A DNA stretch of 37,813 bases, from contig NZ_JAUSUQ010000018.1 in assembly GCF_030814135.1 (NCBI RefSeq), positions 1 through 37,813 on the forward strand. Direction: 5' to 3'. Positions 1 through 8,836 of this stretch are shown here, one piece after another. The stretch comes from Caldalkalibacillus uzonensis. Lineage in GTDB: Bacteria; Bacillota; Bacilli; Caldalkalibacillales; Caldalkalibacillaceae. Within the stretch, counting starts at the first letter, position 1; every line of letters starts with the position of its first letter. The notes beneath the pieces were generated by a model, which was not told the DNA's origin, searched no databases, and saw nothing but the letters and a program-made list of their open reading frames with translations. Made by a program: the position numbers and the translations under genes.

Positions 1-82
1 CGTCATCGACGATGGCGTTGTTCTCAATTTGCACTTTTTCTTCGGTATCAAAGGTGCGTTTCATCAGCACTAAAATGTTCAT
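1..82 (-). CDS. etfB: Electron transfer flavoprotein beta subunit, N-terminal part
   Basis: Only the first 27 codons lie inside the window; the gene continues past its left edge. The peptide begins MNILVLMKRTFDTEEKV, the typical start of the EtfB/FixA family, whose N-terminal strand forms the AMP-binding alpha/beta fold. ETF takes electrons from acyl-CoA dehydrogenases and passes them to the quinone pool. The ATG at 80-82 has a strong AAGGAGG site seven bases upstream. It is the last visible gene of the unit containing two acyl-CoA dehydrogenases, which fits its role as their electron acceptor. Family assignment rests on a short stretch, so confidence is moderate. Confidence 0.72.
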   Translation of the reverse strand, partial: MNILVLMKRTFDTEEKVQIENNAIVDD

Positions 83-136
83 CTTGTTCCCTCCTTACAA
101 TAGGACCCAAATGTGATAAAGCATGCGGGCTGTTTT

Positions 137-1324
137 TTAGACCAATTCAAGCATCATGGCCATGCCTTGCCCGCCCCCGACACACAAGGTGGCAATGCCA
201 TACTGCTCATTTCTTCTCCTCATCTCATACAGCAATGTGGTAACAATTCTGGCTCCTGTTGCACCAAGGGGATGCCCCAACGCAATGGCGCCTCCGTTCA
301 CATTCACTTTTTCCGGATCAAGCTGTGCTTCCCGGATCACGGCCACAGCTTGGGCGGCAAACGCTTCATTCAGCTCAATCAAGCCGATCTCATCCAGACG
401 CTTGCCGGTTCGTCCCAGGAGTTTTTGCAGTGCAGGAACAGGACCGATACCCATTACCTCGGGGGATACACCAGCTGTGGCCCAATCCACAATACGAGCC
501 AGTGGCTGAAGGGACAATGCCTTCGCCTTTTCTTCACTCATTAAAACAAGCGCTGTGGCACCGTCATTCCGACCGCAAGCATTGCCCGCCGTTACCGTTC
601 CCCCTTCCTTAAATGCAGGACGGAGTTGACTCAACACTTCCAGGGTGGTGTTTGGACGGGGGAACTCATCGGTATCAAACAGAAAAGTTTGCTTTTTTTG
701 TTTGACTTCAACTGGTACAATTTCTTCTTTAAATTTCCCTTCATTGATCGCTTTGACTGCTTTCTGCTGGCTTTGCAGGGCAAAAGCGTCCTGATCTTCC
801 CGGCTTATCTGGTACCGTTCAGCCACGTTTTCGGCTGTCATCCCCATCCCCAAATGACTGCCGTAGATCTCCATCGGTTGCTGCCCGTTTTCTAAATTGG
901 AGTCGACAAGATGAGGTGTTCCTTCTCCAAAGCGGGCTTGGCGGAGATAGATAGGCGCCCGGCTCATATTTTCAGTTCCCCCAGCCACTACAATGTCTGC
1001 CTGCTGAAACGCAATTTGCTGCACAGCAGTAGCAATGGCCTGCATGCCTGAAGCACATAAACGGTTCACGGTAAAAGCGGGTGATGTTTCGGGGATGCCT
1101 GCCCGAAGCGCCGCAACCCTGGCCACGTTGGACGATTCGGTTGTTTGACGAACCTCCCCCATAATCACTTCATCTACTTGTTCCGGGGAGATGCCCGCCC
1201 GGCTGACCGCCTCTTTGATCACATGGGCAGCCAAGTGACCGGAAGAGATATCTTTCAGGGAACCCCCAAACCGGCCGATCGGAGTTCTCACAGCACTGAC
1301 AATAACGACATGTTCCTTGTTCAT
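137..1324 (-). CDS. Thiolase (acetyl-CoA C-acetyltransferase)
   Basis: A 395-residue thiolase, full length for the family. It cleaves 3-ketoacyl-CoA with CoA, or condenses two acetyl-CoA. The nucleophilic cysteine is C90 in NRLCASGM, the active-site histidine is H351 in GGAIALGHPLGATG, and the second catalytic cysteine is C381 in CVGGGQGMA. The start ATG overlaps the stop of the preceding thioesterase fragment as ATGA, indicating translational coupling. It is the second thiolase of the same unit (the other is at 3412-4575), so the two may act on different chain lengths or branches; the sequence does not say which. Family certain, substrate unknown. Confidence 0.93.
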   Translation of the reverse strand: MNKEHVVIVSAVRTPIGRFGGSLKDISSGHLAAHVIKEAVSRAGISPEQVDEVIMGEVRQTTESSNVARVAALRAGIPETSPAFTVNRLCASGMQAIATAVQQIAFQQADIVVAGGTENMSRAPIYLRQARFGEGTPHLVDSNLENGQQPMEIYGSHLGMGMTAENVAERYQISREDQDAFALQSQQKAVKAINEGKFKEEIVPVEVKQKKQTFLFDTDEFPRPNTTLEVLSQLRPAFKEGGTVTAGNACGRNDGATALVLMSEEKAKALSLQPLARIVDWATAGVSPEVMGIGPVPALQKLLGRTGKRLDEIGLIELNEAFAAQAVAVIREAQLDPEKVNVNGGAIALGHPLGATGARIVTTLLYEMRRRNEQYGIATLCVGGGQGMAMMLELV

Positions 1325-1533
1325 GTCTTACTCCCCCCTTGATTGCGCAGAACTTTAAATGTGGCCATGCCTTTGGCTAACAAGCGCCCCTCTTCATCAG
1401 CGATTTCACCTTCCGCAGAGATGATACGGTATCCTTGCTGAATGACATGAGCTTTGGCCACCAGTTTTCCTTGACGAACAGGGGCAAAATAATGAATATT
1501 CATATTAATAGTAGCCAGCGGCTGTTTAACCAT
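1321..1533 (-). pseudogene. N-terminally truncated PaaI-like hotdog thioesterase
   Basis: The 70 residues match the C-terminal half of PaaI/YbgC-type hotdog acyl-CoA thioesterases (INMNIHYFAPVRQGKLVA, then GRLLAKGMATFKVL). The usual length is about 130-140 residues, and the half carrying the HGG and active-site segment is missing. Only 56 bases separate this ORF from the stop of the enoyl-CoA hydratase gene. In another frame those bases read roughly GDNTASPFAL, which could be a remnant of the central hotdog helix. This points to a deletion plus a frameshift. The ORF is still open and overlaps the next thiolase start by ATGA, so it may persist as a translational coupler. It could instead be a short unrelated protein, but the hotdog match is good. 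Confidence 0.62.
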
Positions 1534-1589
1534 AGAGCGAATGGTGATGCCGTATTATCCCCCCAAGCGATAATAATCGGAACTTGCTC

Positions 1590-2369
1590 TTACTTGCCCT
1601 GAAAGTTAGCTTTCCTCTTCTCCAGAAAAGCCCGGGTTCCTTCCTGTTTGTCTTCGGTGGCAAAAAGGATTGCCTGGGAGAGTTTTTCAATCAGCAAGCC
1701 GGTTTTGATATCCGTTTCTGTGCCATAGTGAACGGACAATTTGGCTAAACGGACTGCTAACGGCCCTTTGGCCAGGATTTGTTCTGCAACTTCCTCCACT
1801 TTGGCTTGTAACTGCGCTGGTTCAGCAACGGCACTGACTAAACCGATCCGCTCTGCTTCTTCAGCGGTGATAATTTTGCCGGTCAGGATCATTTCCAGCG
1901 CTTTTCCTTTACCGACAATGCGGGCCAGCCGCTGGGTTCCACCGGCACCAGGGATAATGGACAGATTCAGTTCAGGCAGGCCCAGTTTGGCGTTGGTTGA
2001 AGCGATGCGGATATCCGCAGCCATGGCCAGTTCACACCCTCCGCCAAGGGCAAAACCATTGATCATGGCAATGGTTGGTTTCTCATACAGCTCAATATAA
2101 TCGTAAAATTCCTGCATTGAACCAGACTGAAGGGCATCCAGCATCCCCTTCTCATTTAATTGGGCAATGTCGGCTCCGGCCGCGAAAGATTTCTCCCCAG
2201 CCCCCGTAAACACAACACACCCGACATCTAGGTTGGTCTTCAATTCTTCCAACGCCTGTTTCATTTCATCTAACGTATGCTTATTTAAGGCGTTGCGCAC
2301 CTCAGGACGATTGATGATGATGTAGGCCAATCTGCCGCTGTACTCCACTTTAATGTTTTCAAAACCCAT
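1590..2369 (-). CDS. Enoyl-CoA hydratase/isomerase family protein
   Basis: A 259-residue crotonase-fold enzyme that hydrates trans-2-enoyl-CoA to 3-hydroxyacyl-CoA in beta-oxidation. The oxyanion-hole segment AAGADI lies near residues 63-68. The two catalytic glutamates are E113 (GGGCELAMAAD) and E133 (LGLPELNLSIIPGAGGTQRL), 20 residues apart as in mitochondrial ECH. The ATG follows a GGAGAG site by about ten bases. It lies between the 3-hydroxyacyl-CoA dehydrogenase and the broken thioesterase. With both glutamates present, hydratase activity is more likely than isomerase-only activity. Confidence 0.93.
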   Translation of the reverse strand: MGFENIKVEYSGRLAYIIINRPEVRNALNKHTLDEMKQALEELKTNLDVGCVVFTGAGEKSFAAGADIAQLNEKGMLDALQSGSMQEFYDYIELYEKPTIAMINGFALGGGCELAMAADIRIASTNAKLGLPELNLSIIPGAGGTQRLARIVGKGKALEMILTGKIITAEEAERIGLVSAVAEPAQLQAKVEEVAEQILAKGPLAVRLAKLSVHYGTETDIKTGLLIEKLSQAILFATEDKQEGTRAFLEKRKANFQGK

Positions 2370-2482
2370 TGTTTCTTCTCTCCTTACTCCAGACTTTTGA
2401 CTAGCCAGTATGGTCTCTCCACTCTTTCAATCTATCCTCTAGTTCCATCATCAGCTTTATTGTCTAATAAACACATTTTTGT

Positions 2483-3370
2483 CTATTTCTTAAGGGCGGG
2501 ATCTTCCGTATACGTGTAAAAGCCCTTTCCTGTCTTGCGTCCCCACTCACCCCGTTCATATTTTTCCATTACCGTTTTGGAAGGCTTGTCAGCGGGATCG
2601 CCGGTCTCCTGATAGCGTTGCATACGCACGAGATAATTAACATCTATGCCAGTCAAATCCATTAAGGCAAAGGGACCAATGGGATGGTTCAATGCTTTGG
2701 TGCAAGCCAAATCAATTTCCTCATGGGTGGCAATGCCTTGTTCAAGCAGATATATCGCTTCATCCATCACTTTGCCCAGGATGCGGTTGGCCACAAAGCC
2801 GGAAATTTCTTTTTTCAGCCAGATCGGGGTTTTATTAATCCGTTTGGTTAAATCAAACGTGACTTGGGCGGTTTCTTCAGACGTGTGGGGACCTTGCACC
2901 ACTTCAACCAGTTCCATGACCAGTGCCGGATTAAAGAAGTGCATATTACACACTTTTTCCGGCCGCTGGGTGGCATCGGCGATCTTAGAGCTGACAATCG
3001 TGGAACTGTTGGTCGCCAATATGGCATGAGGCGGAGCCAATTGGTCCAGCTTGGCAAACAATTCCCGCTTGGCATCCAGCTTTTCAATAATGGCCTCAAT
3101 GACAAAATCGGCTTCCCTCACGGCCTCCTCAAGGGAAGTGGTAAAATGCAACCGTTCAAAGGCTGCCTTCACTTCCTCGGCCGTCAGTCTGCCTTTTTTC
3201 ACCCGGCGTTCCATATGTCCTTCCAGGGATGCTTTGGCCTTTTGCAAACTCTCCTCCTGAATATCCTGCACGGTGACAGGATAGCCTGCCAAGGCACACA
3301 CCATGGCAATCTGGGAACCCATCGCTCCAGAACCAATCACAGCAATCTGTTTCACTTGATCAATATGCAT
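2483..3370 (-). CDS. 3-hydroxyacyl-CoA (3-hydroxybutyryl-CoA) dehydrogenase
   Basis: Oxidises L-3-hydroxyacyl-CoA to 3-ketoacyl-CoA with NAD+. The N-terminal Rossmann motif is VIGSGAMGSQIA, and the catalytic histidine lies in the MHFFNPALVMELVEVV segment. The C-terminal domain ends with the usual GxKTGKGFYTY motif. At about 295 residues it is the short monofunctional form. The open frame starts nine bases earlier, but GGAGGG abuts that first ATG; the ATG at 3368-3370 has correct spacing and is preferred. It sits in the beta-oxidation unit between a thiolase and the hydratase. A paralogue is at 10056-10916. Confidence 0.92.
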   Translation of the reverse strand: MHIDQVKQIAVIGSGAMGSQIAMVCALAGYPVTVQDIQEESLQKAKASLEGHMERRVKKGRLTAEEVKAAFERLHFTTSLEEAVREADFVIEAIIEKLDAKRELFAKLDQLAPPHAILATNSSTIVSSKIADATQRPEKVCNMHFFNPALVMELVEVVQGPHTSEETAQVTFDLTKRINKTPIWLKKEISGFVANRILGKVMDEAIYLLEQGIATHEEIDLACTKALNHPIGPFALMDLTGIDVNYLVRMQRYQETGDPADKPSKTVMEKYERGEWGRKTGKGFYTYTEDPALKK

Positions 3371-3411
3371 GATCATCATCCCTCCATATAATAATTCTTA
3401 ATTTAAATCCA

Positions 3412-4575
3412 CTATCTTTCCACAATAACAGCGATGCCCTGGCCCCCGCCAATGCAAGCAGTAACCAACCCCCGCTTTACATCACGCCGCTTCATTTCAT
3501 AGACGAGCTTGGTGATGAGCATGGCCCCGGTAGCGGCAATGGGATGGCCGTGAGCAATGGCGCCTCCGTTCACATTTACTTTAGACCGGTCAAAGTGTAG
3601 TTCCCGGTCACAGGCCAGTACTTGTGCGGCAAAAGCTTCATTGATCTCTATCAGATCAATGTCATCCAGGCTTTTACCGGCCTTCTCCAACACTTTTTGC
3701 GTCGCCGGAACTGGACCAATCCCCATGATATTGGGATCTACCCCAGCCACCGCCCAATGGGTGATGCGTGCCAGGGGTTCCAAGCCCCTTTTGGCCGCCT
3801 CCCTGTCAGACATGATCACCAGCGCAGAAGCACCGTCGTTAACGCCTGAAGAATTTCCGGCCGTCACCGTTCCCCCTTCCTTAAACACAGGCGGCAGCTT
3901 GAGCAGGGCTTCCATGGTCGTTTCAGGGCGGGGATGCTCATCGGTATCAAATAAAATGGTTTCCCCTTGTTTTCCTTTTAAGGGAACAGGTACAATTTGC
4001 TCTTGAAACCGCCCTTCTGTCATCGCTCTGGCCATTTTTTGCTGGCTTTCATAGGCAAATTGATCTTGCTCTTCTCTGGAAATTCCATATTGTTCCGCCA
4101 AATTTTCAGCCGTAATGCCCATCGGCGGATCGCCGATTGAATCGGGAGATAGCCGGCGTCTGACAAACTGGGGCGGATTGCGGTCAAACGCCCGCTCCTG
4201 AGGGGCAAGCAGGTAAGGGGTCCGGGTCATACTTTCCGTCCCGCCAGCAACAAGAATGTCGGCACTTCCTGACCGGACCGACTGGGCTGCCAAGACCGCT
4301 GCATTGATGCCTGAACCACATTGCCGGTCAATGGTGATGCCCGGAACGAAGAGCGGTAATCCCGCTTCCAAAAGCGTCAGCCGGGCCATATTACCCCCTC
4401 CCGCCAGACAGTTACCGAAAATCCCATCTTCCACTTCACCCCCCTCAAGACCAGCCCGTTTAAGTGCCTCTTTGATCACCAGTGCCCCGTAAACAGAAGG
4501 GTGTAAATTTTTTAAAGCACCCCTTGCCTTAGCAATAGGGGTTCTGACAGCAGAAACAATAACCGCCTCATTCAT
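3412..4575 (-). CDS. Thiolase (acetyl-CoA C-acyltransferase)
   Basis: A 387-residue thiolase. Catalytic residues are C86 in IDRQCGSGIN, the histidine in GGAIAHGHPIAATG and the C-terminal cysteine in CIGGGQGIA. It is clearly different from the thiolase at 137-1324: it has a longer loop around residues 128-150 and a GHPIAA variant in place of GHPLGA. It lies downstream of two acyl-CoA dehydrogenases and upstream of the hydroxyacyl dehydrogenase, as expected for the last step of a beta-oxidation spiral. Whether it prefers acetoacetyl-CoA or longer or branched 3-ketoacyl-CoA cannot be told from sequence. Confidence 0.93.
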   Translation of the reverse strand: MNEAVIVSAVRTPIAKARGALKNLHPSVYGALVIKEALKRAGLEGGEVEDGIFGNCLAGGGNMARLTLLEAGLPLFVPGITIDRQCGSGINAAVLAAQSVRSGSADILVAGGTESMTRTPYLLAPQERAFDRNPPQFVRRRLSPDSIGDPPMGITAENLAEQYGISREEQDQFAYESQQKMARAMTEGRFQEQIVPVPLKGKQGETILFDTDEHPRPETTMEALLKLPPVFKEGGTVTAGNSSGVNDGASALVIMSDREAAKRGLEPLARITHWAVAGVDPNIMGIGPVPATQKVLEKAGKSLDDIDLIEINEAFAAQVLACDRELHFDRSKVNVNGGAIAHGHPIAATGAMLITKLVYEMKRRDVKRGLVTACIGGGQGIAVIVER

Positions 4576-4659
4576 ATTTCACATCATCCCCTTAAAACAT
4601 TATATTGTAGGTGTCCCCTCTCCACTCTCACTCTGTTATGGCCTTAATAAACGGAAATC

Positions 4660-5832
4660 TTATCCATTCTTCTCAATCATGCGCGAAATAACCAAACGCT
4701 GGATCTCAGCTGTCCCTTCCCAAATTTGATAAATCTTTGCATCCCGCAGGAATTTCTCAACGGGGTACTCCCTGATATAACCATAGCCACCCAAAATTTG
4801 AATCGCCTCCAGGGCTGTTCTGACGGCCACATCACCGGCAAACAGTTTGGCCATGCTTCCTTCACCCCGTGTAAAAGGCAGCTTATTTTTTACCATCCAG
4901 GCCGCCTTCCAGATCAAAAGTCTGGCTGCTTCAATCTCTGTGGCCATATCGGCCAGTTTAAAGGCAATCGCCTGCTGTTTAATAATCGGTTTGCCAAACT
5001 GCTTGCGCTCTCTGGCATACTCCAAGGCATATTCATAAGCAGCCCGGGCTATGCCTAAGGCAGCAGCCCCCACCGACGGCCGGGTCGCTTCAAGCATTTT
5101 TAAGGCAGCCAAACCGGTGATATAAGTGGGAGAACCGGGCTCCCCTCCCAGTCTGTTTTCAGCGGGAATGCGGCAATCTTCCAGAATGACCTGGGCTGTG
5201 TGAGAGGCACGAACACCCATTTTTTTCTCTTTTTGACCCATTTTCAGGCCAGTTGTGTCTTTATCCACCACAAATGCCGCGATTCCCTCCCAGCCAGAGC
5301 CTGGCTGTGTTTGGGCAAAAATAACATGAACGTCAGCGATGCCCCCATTGGTGATAAACTGTTTTGTCCCATTCAGTACATATTCATCTCCATCTCTGAT
5401 CGCAGTTGTCTTCATGGAAGCCACATCAGAACCTGCCCCTGGCTCCGTCAGCCCCATAGCCCCTAACCTGGGGTTATCAGGATCGCAAAACATGGGAATA
5501 TACTTTTTCTTTTGTTCTTCCGTTCCGGCAATCATAATGGCTGTGGCAGCCAGACCAGTCCCGTTTATGGCTGTAGCAATGCCAGCACAACCCCAGGCCA
5601 GCTCCTCGGTAATAATAAGTGACGTAATAGGGTCGTTAATGCCCAATCCGCCATATTCTGCCGGATACCGGTAAGCTGTCAGTCCCAGCTTCGCTGCTTT
5701 TTTGATCACTTCCCAGGGCATCTCTTCCGACTCATCATAGATATGAGCCACGGGTCGGATCTCATTCTTGGCAAAATCCCGGGCCAGCTTTTGAAACTCT
5801 TTTTGCTCCTCAGTTAAGCTAAAGTCAATCAT
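4660..5832 (-). CDS. Acyl-CoA dehydrogenase
   Basis: A 390-residue FAD enzyme that introduces the alpha,beta double bond into an acyl-CoA and reduces ETF. Family signatures are GAMGLTEPGAGSDVASMKTTA (the signature-1 region), the ERKQFGKPI helix, QILGGYGY and the C-terminal WEGTAEIQRLVI segment carrying the catalytic glutamate (E372). The start ATG is preceded by AAGGGGAT. The tryptophan in WEGTAEIQ differs from the tyrosine in the two other dehydrogenases of the window, which suggests a distinct substrate pocket. It follows the gene at 5866-7014 by 33 bases and is probably co-transcribed with it. Confidence 0.94.
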   Translation of the reverse strand: MIDFSLTEEQKEFQKLARDFAKNEIRPVAHIYDESEEMPWEVIKKAAKLGLTAYRYPAEYGGLGINDPITSLIITEELAWGCAGIATAINGTGLAATAIMIAGTEEQKKKYIPMFCDPDNPRLGAMGLTEPGAGSDVASMKTTAIRDGDEYVLNGTKQFITNGGIADVHVIFAQTQPGSGWEGIAAFVVDKDTTGLKMGQKEKKMGVRASHTAQVILEDCRIPAENRLGGEPGSPTYITGLAALKMLEATRPSVGAAALGIARAAYEYALEYARERKQFGKPIIKQQAIAFKLADMATEIEAARLLIWKAAWMVKNKLPFTRGEGSMAKLFAGDVAVRTALEAIQILGGYGYIREYPVEKFLRDAKIYQIWEGTAEIQRLVISRMIEKNG

Positions 5833-5865
5833 CTCTTATCCCCTTTCCAATAATGTTCAGCCTTT

Positions 5866-7014
5866 TTACACTTCATTAAGCACCTGGCGGGCAATAATGA
5901 TCTTTTGAATTTCATTTGTCCCTTCATAAATCTTGGTGATACGGGCATCCCGGTAAAAACGTTCCGCCGGGTATTCAGCAATATATCCCATCCCACCGTG
6001 AATTTGGACCGCTTTATCTGCCACCCGGTTAAACACTTCTGTGGCAAACAGTTTGGCCATGGAAGCCTCTTTGATCGCTTTCTTACCTTCATCAATCAGC
6101 TGGGCTGCCTTCAGTGTCAGCGTGCGGGCTGCTTCCGTTTCAGTGGCCATTTCGGCCAGCATCCACTGGATGCCCTGATTTTCGGCAATCGGTTTGCCAA
6201 ACTGAACCCTTTCCTTGGCGTAACGGGCCGACATCTCAATCAATTTGTCGCAAGAGCCTACACTTCTGGCGGCCAAACCTACTCGTCCCTCACCCAGGAT
6301 TTTCAAAGCAGAGACATACCCCATGCCCACTTCACCAATGACGTTTTCTTCAGGTACTTCACAATCTTCAAAAATAATTTGGGATGTATAAGAACCTCTC
6401 AACCCCATCTTCTTATCAATTTTGCCCACGCTAAAACCAGGGAAGTTTTTCTCTACCAAAAAGGCAGTGATCCCTCCCTTGGCTCCTTTCTCCTTGTCCG
6501 TCACGGCAAAAACAGTGATCACATCAGCCACCGGACCATTGGTGATAAAGTGCTTCATGCCATTGAGAATCCACTTGTCTCCCCGCTTTTCGGCCCGTGT
6601 TTTCAGATTAGTGGCGTCGGAGCCCGCAGACGGTTCAGACAAAGCGAAAGCAGCAATTAATTCTCCTGTGGCCATTCTGGGTAAGTATTTCTCTTTGAGC
6701 CGTTCAGAAGCCAGCTTGACCAAACCTGTACTACCAATGCCCGTGTGGGCACTAATCAGGGAGACAAAACCATTGTGGGTCCGCCCTAATTCTTGTAAAA
6801 TGACCGCTTTACCCACTGTATTCAGCCCGATCCCCCCATACTCTTCCGGAATACTCATCCCAAACAGGCCTAACGCTTTGGCTTTTTCCACTAAATGCTC
6901 TGGGATAGCATCCTCTTCTTCAATTTGCTGGGCACAAGGTTCCACCTCATTCTCTACAAAGTTGCGGATCATGGTCCTCATTTGTTCCACTTCAGTTGTT
7001 AACTTGGCAAACAT
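5866..7014 (-). CDS. Acyl-CoA dehydrogenase, short-chain type
   Basis: First gene of transcription unit A. The 382 residues carry FALSEPSAGSDATNLKT, RVQFGKPIAENQ, QIHGGMGYIAEYPAERFYRDARI and the catalytic glutamate E364 in YEGTNEIQ, as in butyryl-CoA and other short or branched-chain dehydrogenases. The ATG has GGAGGG six bases upstream. A sigma-54 promoter lies 40-56 bases upstream and gives a predicted leader of about 29 bases. An activator-type palindrome sits about 165 bases further up. Expression therefore probably depends on SigL and the activator at 14167-16242. Family sure; precise acyl substrate unknown. Confidence 0.94.
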   Translation of the reverse strand: MFAKLTTEVEQMRTMIRNFVENEVEPCAQQIEEEDAIPEHLVEKAKALGLFGMSIPEEYGGIGLNTVGKAVILQELGRTHNGFVSLISAHTGIGSTGLVKLASERLKEKYLPRMATGELIAAFALSEPSAGSDATNLKTRAEKRGDKWILNGMKHFITNGPVADVITVFAVTDKEKGAKGGITAFLVEKNFPGFSVGKIDKKMGLRGSYTSQIIFEDCEVPEENVIGEVGMGYVSALKILGEGRVGLAARSVGSCDKLIEMSARYAKERVQFGKPIAENQGIQWMLAEMATETEAARTLTLKAAQLIDEGKKAIKEASMAKLFATEVFNRVADKAVQIHGGMGYIAEYPAERFYRDARITKIYEGTNEIQKIIIARQVLNEV

Positions 7015-7053
7015 TAATTTCCCTCCATGTTCACTATCTTTCGAAAATATTCA

Positions 7054-7070
7054 TGCAAAAATGATGCCAA
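7054..7070 (-). promoter_or_regulatory. Sigma-54 (-24/-12) promoter of unit A
   Basis: On the minus strand the bases read TTGGCATC-ATTT-TTGCA. GG at 7068-7067 and GC at 7056-7055 are separated by ten bases, the invariant spacing of sigma-54 promoters (consensus TGGCAC-N5-TTGCW). The predicted start is near 7043, about 29 bases before the ATG at 7014, with the ribosome site in between. Confidence 0.8.
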
Positions 7071-7222
7071 AATAGAAATGGTCGCTGTGACTGGTCATTC
7101 GTCTTTCAATGATGAAAGCAGGATTCACTTTTGTATTAAACCCAGGCATACACTTTGTCTAAACAGTGAGATAAATTAAGAAATCTATCATATAAACGTC
7201 GATTCATTTTTGAATGATACTA

Positions 7223-7240
7223 TCATGCAGTTTTGCATCA
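7223..7240. promoter_or_regulatory. Putative activator-binding palindrome upstream of unit A
   Basis: Reads TCATGCA-GTTT-TGCATCA, one mismatch from the palindrome TGATGCA-N4-TGCATCA found upstream of the other two sigma-54 promoters. Its centre is about 165 bases upstream of the -24 element, within the usual range for bacterial enhancer sites. Confidence 0.6.
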
Positions 7241-7261
7241 ACACGAAATCCCGCGCAAAAA

Positions 7262-8689
7262 CTATTTAGTCAGTTGCAAATCCTCCTGCTCCTCATCTTT
7301 ATCCTGGTTTTGTTTCCTGAACTGTCCGTATAAGTGCAACAGATATACTCCAAGGGCGAAGAAAGAAATCGTAACCATCAAAGCAAATGTGTGACCATAT
7401 TCAACATGGGGGCCTTCCCACCATAAGTTAAAAATGACGTGCGGCTGTGTGTTATATTCCAAAAGCCGCCCAGTGCTGGCCACTCCAAAAGCCCCTCCAA
7501 AAAACTGGCAGAGTTGTAGAAATCCTATTCCCGCACCAATTTGCCGGCTGTCTAAAGCAATGCTTACCTCTCTTGGGATGCCTGTGGTCATGATGGTAAA
7601 CCCTATGGCTGCCAGCAAGTAGAAAGCCATGACCAGCCAGAATGAGAAATATCCCAAGCATGAAAATAAGATTAACGCCATCATGAGCAGGCCAATGCCT
7701 CCGGTGAAGAACGGGATGGGTGAGGCCTGATCAAACCAGCGGCCGATTAAAAATGAGGCAAGCGCTGAACAGAAGGCCCCAGGGAAAATAACAAAACCTA
7801 TCCCCATTGTTGGCAACTGGTAGATGTCAGCAAGAAGGAGCGGGACCATAAACAAGATGGCAAAATACTGAAAAAAGACAAGAAAACTAAGTACCACCAA
7901 CGGGACATACCCCCGGCTGGTCAACAGTTGTCTGGAAATAAAGGGGGTTTGTACACGGCCAATATGGATCCAAAACAGTACCAGTGAGATCAGACCGAAC
8001 AAAAACCAATCATTTCCCGTACTGATCCACACCAGCATCCCGATCACAGCCAGAGCAAGCAAGCCCATGCCGGCAACATCAAAATGGCCCCTTCTCCTTA
8101 CCTCATCTGGCAGCTGGGCACGATAAACCGGCAGCATCATCATCCCCAATAAAGTAATGAAAAACAGGGAGGCCCAACCGAAAAATTGTGAAACAAAGCC
8201 GCCCAGTACCGGTCCAAGCCCAAAGCCCAGACTTGACGCAGCTGCAATTTTGCCCAGGGCTCTTCCCCTTCGTTCCAGAGGGATATGGCGGGCCGTCAAC
8301 ACCATCCCTAACCCAGGTATGGCTGAAGCCCCAGCTGCCTGAATTAAGCGGGCCACAATTAACACGCCAAACGAAGGGGCTAACACACCCAGAACCGAAC
8401 CTAAGCCCAATAACGACAAGCCAATGGTTATCAGTTTCTTCAGTTCAAACTGATCAGCCAGTCGACCGTAAGTGACGGTACCGAGGGCAAACATTACCGA
8501 ATAGCTCATCACAACCCAAGATGCCTCAGACGGTGAGAGCATAAAATCCATACTAATGGCTGGAATCGCCACATTAAACATGGTCGTGTTCATCACAGTG
8601 ATCAAAACGTTAAATTGCAGGGCGCGATAAACCAGTCCTTCATTGGCTAATCCCTGTTCCGGTTGCAACTGATTGCTCATTTTTTCCAT
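7262..8689 (-). CDS. MFS drug/proton antiporter, Tet(K)/Tet(L)-like 14-TM type
   Basis: A 475-residue, strongly hydrophobic transporter with about 14 membrane segments. It resembles the DHA2 group, including Tet(K)/Tet(L) and related multidrug exporters. The loop 2-3 motif reads GRLADQFELKKL, and the antiporter motif C is GFGLGPVLGG in segment 5. The C-terminal tail is charged (QNQDKDEEQEDLQ). It is the last gene of unit B. In this setting it may export a toxic acid or intermediate rather than an antibiotic, but the substrate cannot be read from sequence. Two nearby ATG codons (first and fourth) are possible starts. Confidence 0.85.
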   Translation of the reverse strand: MEKMSNQLQPEQGLANEGLVYRALQFNVLITVMNTTMFNVAIPAISMDFMLSPSEASWVVMSYSVMFALGTVTYGRLADQFELKKLITIGLSLLGLGSVLGVLAPSFGVLIVARLIQAAGASAIPGLGMVLTARHIPLERRGRALGKIAAASSLGFGLGPVLGGFVSQFFGWASLFFITLLGMMMLPVYRAQLPDEVRRRGHFDVAGMGLLALAVIGMLVWISTGNDWFLFGLISLVLFWIHIGRVQTPFISRQLLTSRGYVPLVVLSFLVFFQYFAILFMVPLLLADIYQLPTMGIGFVIFPGAFCSALASFLIGRWFDQASPIPFFTGGIGLLMMALILFSCLGYFSFWLVMAFYLLAAIGFTIMTTGIPREVSIALDSRQIGAGIGFLQLCQFFGGAFGVASTGRLLEYNTQPHVIFNLWWEGPHVEYGHTFALMVTISFFALGVYLLHLYGQFRKQNQDKDEEQEDLQLTK

Positions 8690-8718
8690 CTACGCTTCAA
8701 CTTGCTACTCCCTCCCTA

Positions 8719-8832
8719 TTACTCCCGTGGCTTTTTTAATCGGTATTTTTGCAGTTTTCGAACAATCGCAGCCTGACGCATCTCCCCAAGCAATGCTCCC
8801 ACCGCTCCTGCTCCTACAATGCCAATCTTCAT
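8719..8832 (-). pseudogene. Remnant of a ketopantoate-reductase-like NAD(P)-binding protein
   Basis: A 37-codon ORF that starts four bases after the acyl-CoA dehydrogenase stop. It begins MKIGIVGAGAVGALLG, an almost ideal GxGxxG Rossmann start as in PanE/ApbA-type 2-dehydropantoate 2-reductases. It then breaks into an unrelated basic tail and stops. The family is about 300 residues long, so only the first beta-alpha-beta turn survives. An internal deletion of a formerly complete gene explains this best. It could conceivably be translated as a peptide, but no function is suggested. Confidence 0.6.
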
Positions 8833-8836
8833 CTGC

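Noticed and set aside
5905-6660. A 251-codon open frame on the plus strand inside the acyl-CoA dehydrogenase gene
   Set aside because: It is antisense to a clear enzyme gene, has no ribosome site or family match and low-complexity composition; a shadow of the coding strand.
7085-7102. FadR-like operator near the unit A promoter
   Set aside because: Only the right half (TCATTC) fits TGAATGA-N4-TCATTCA; the left half matches three of seven bases, and the sigma-54 elements explain the region better.
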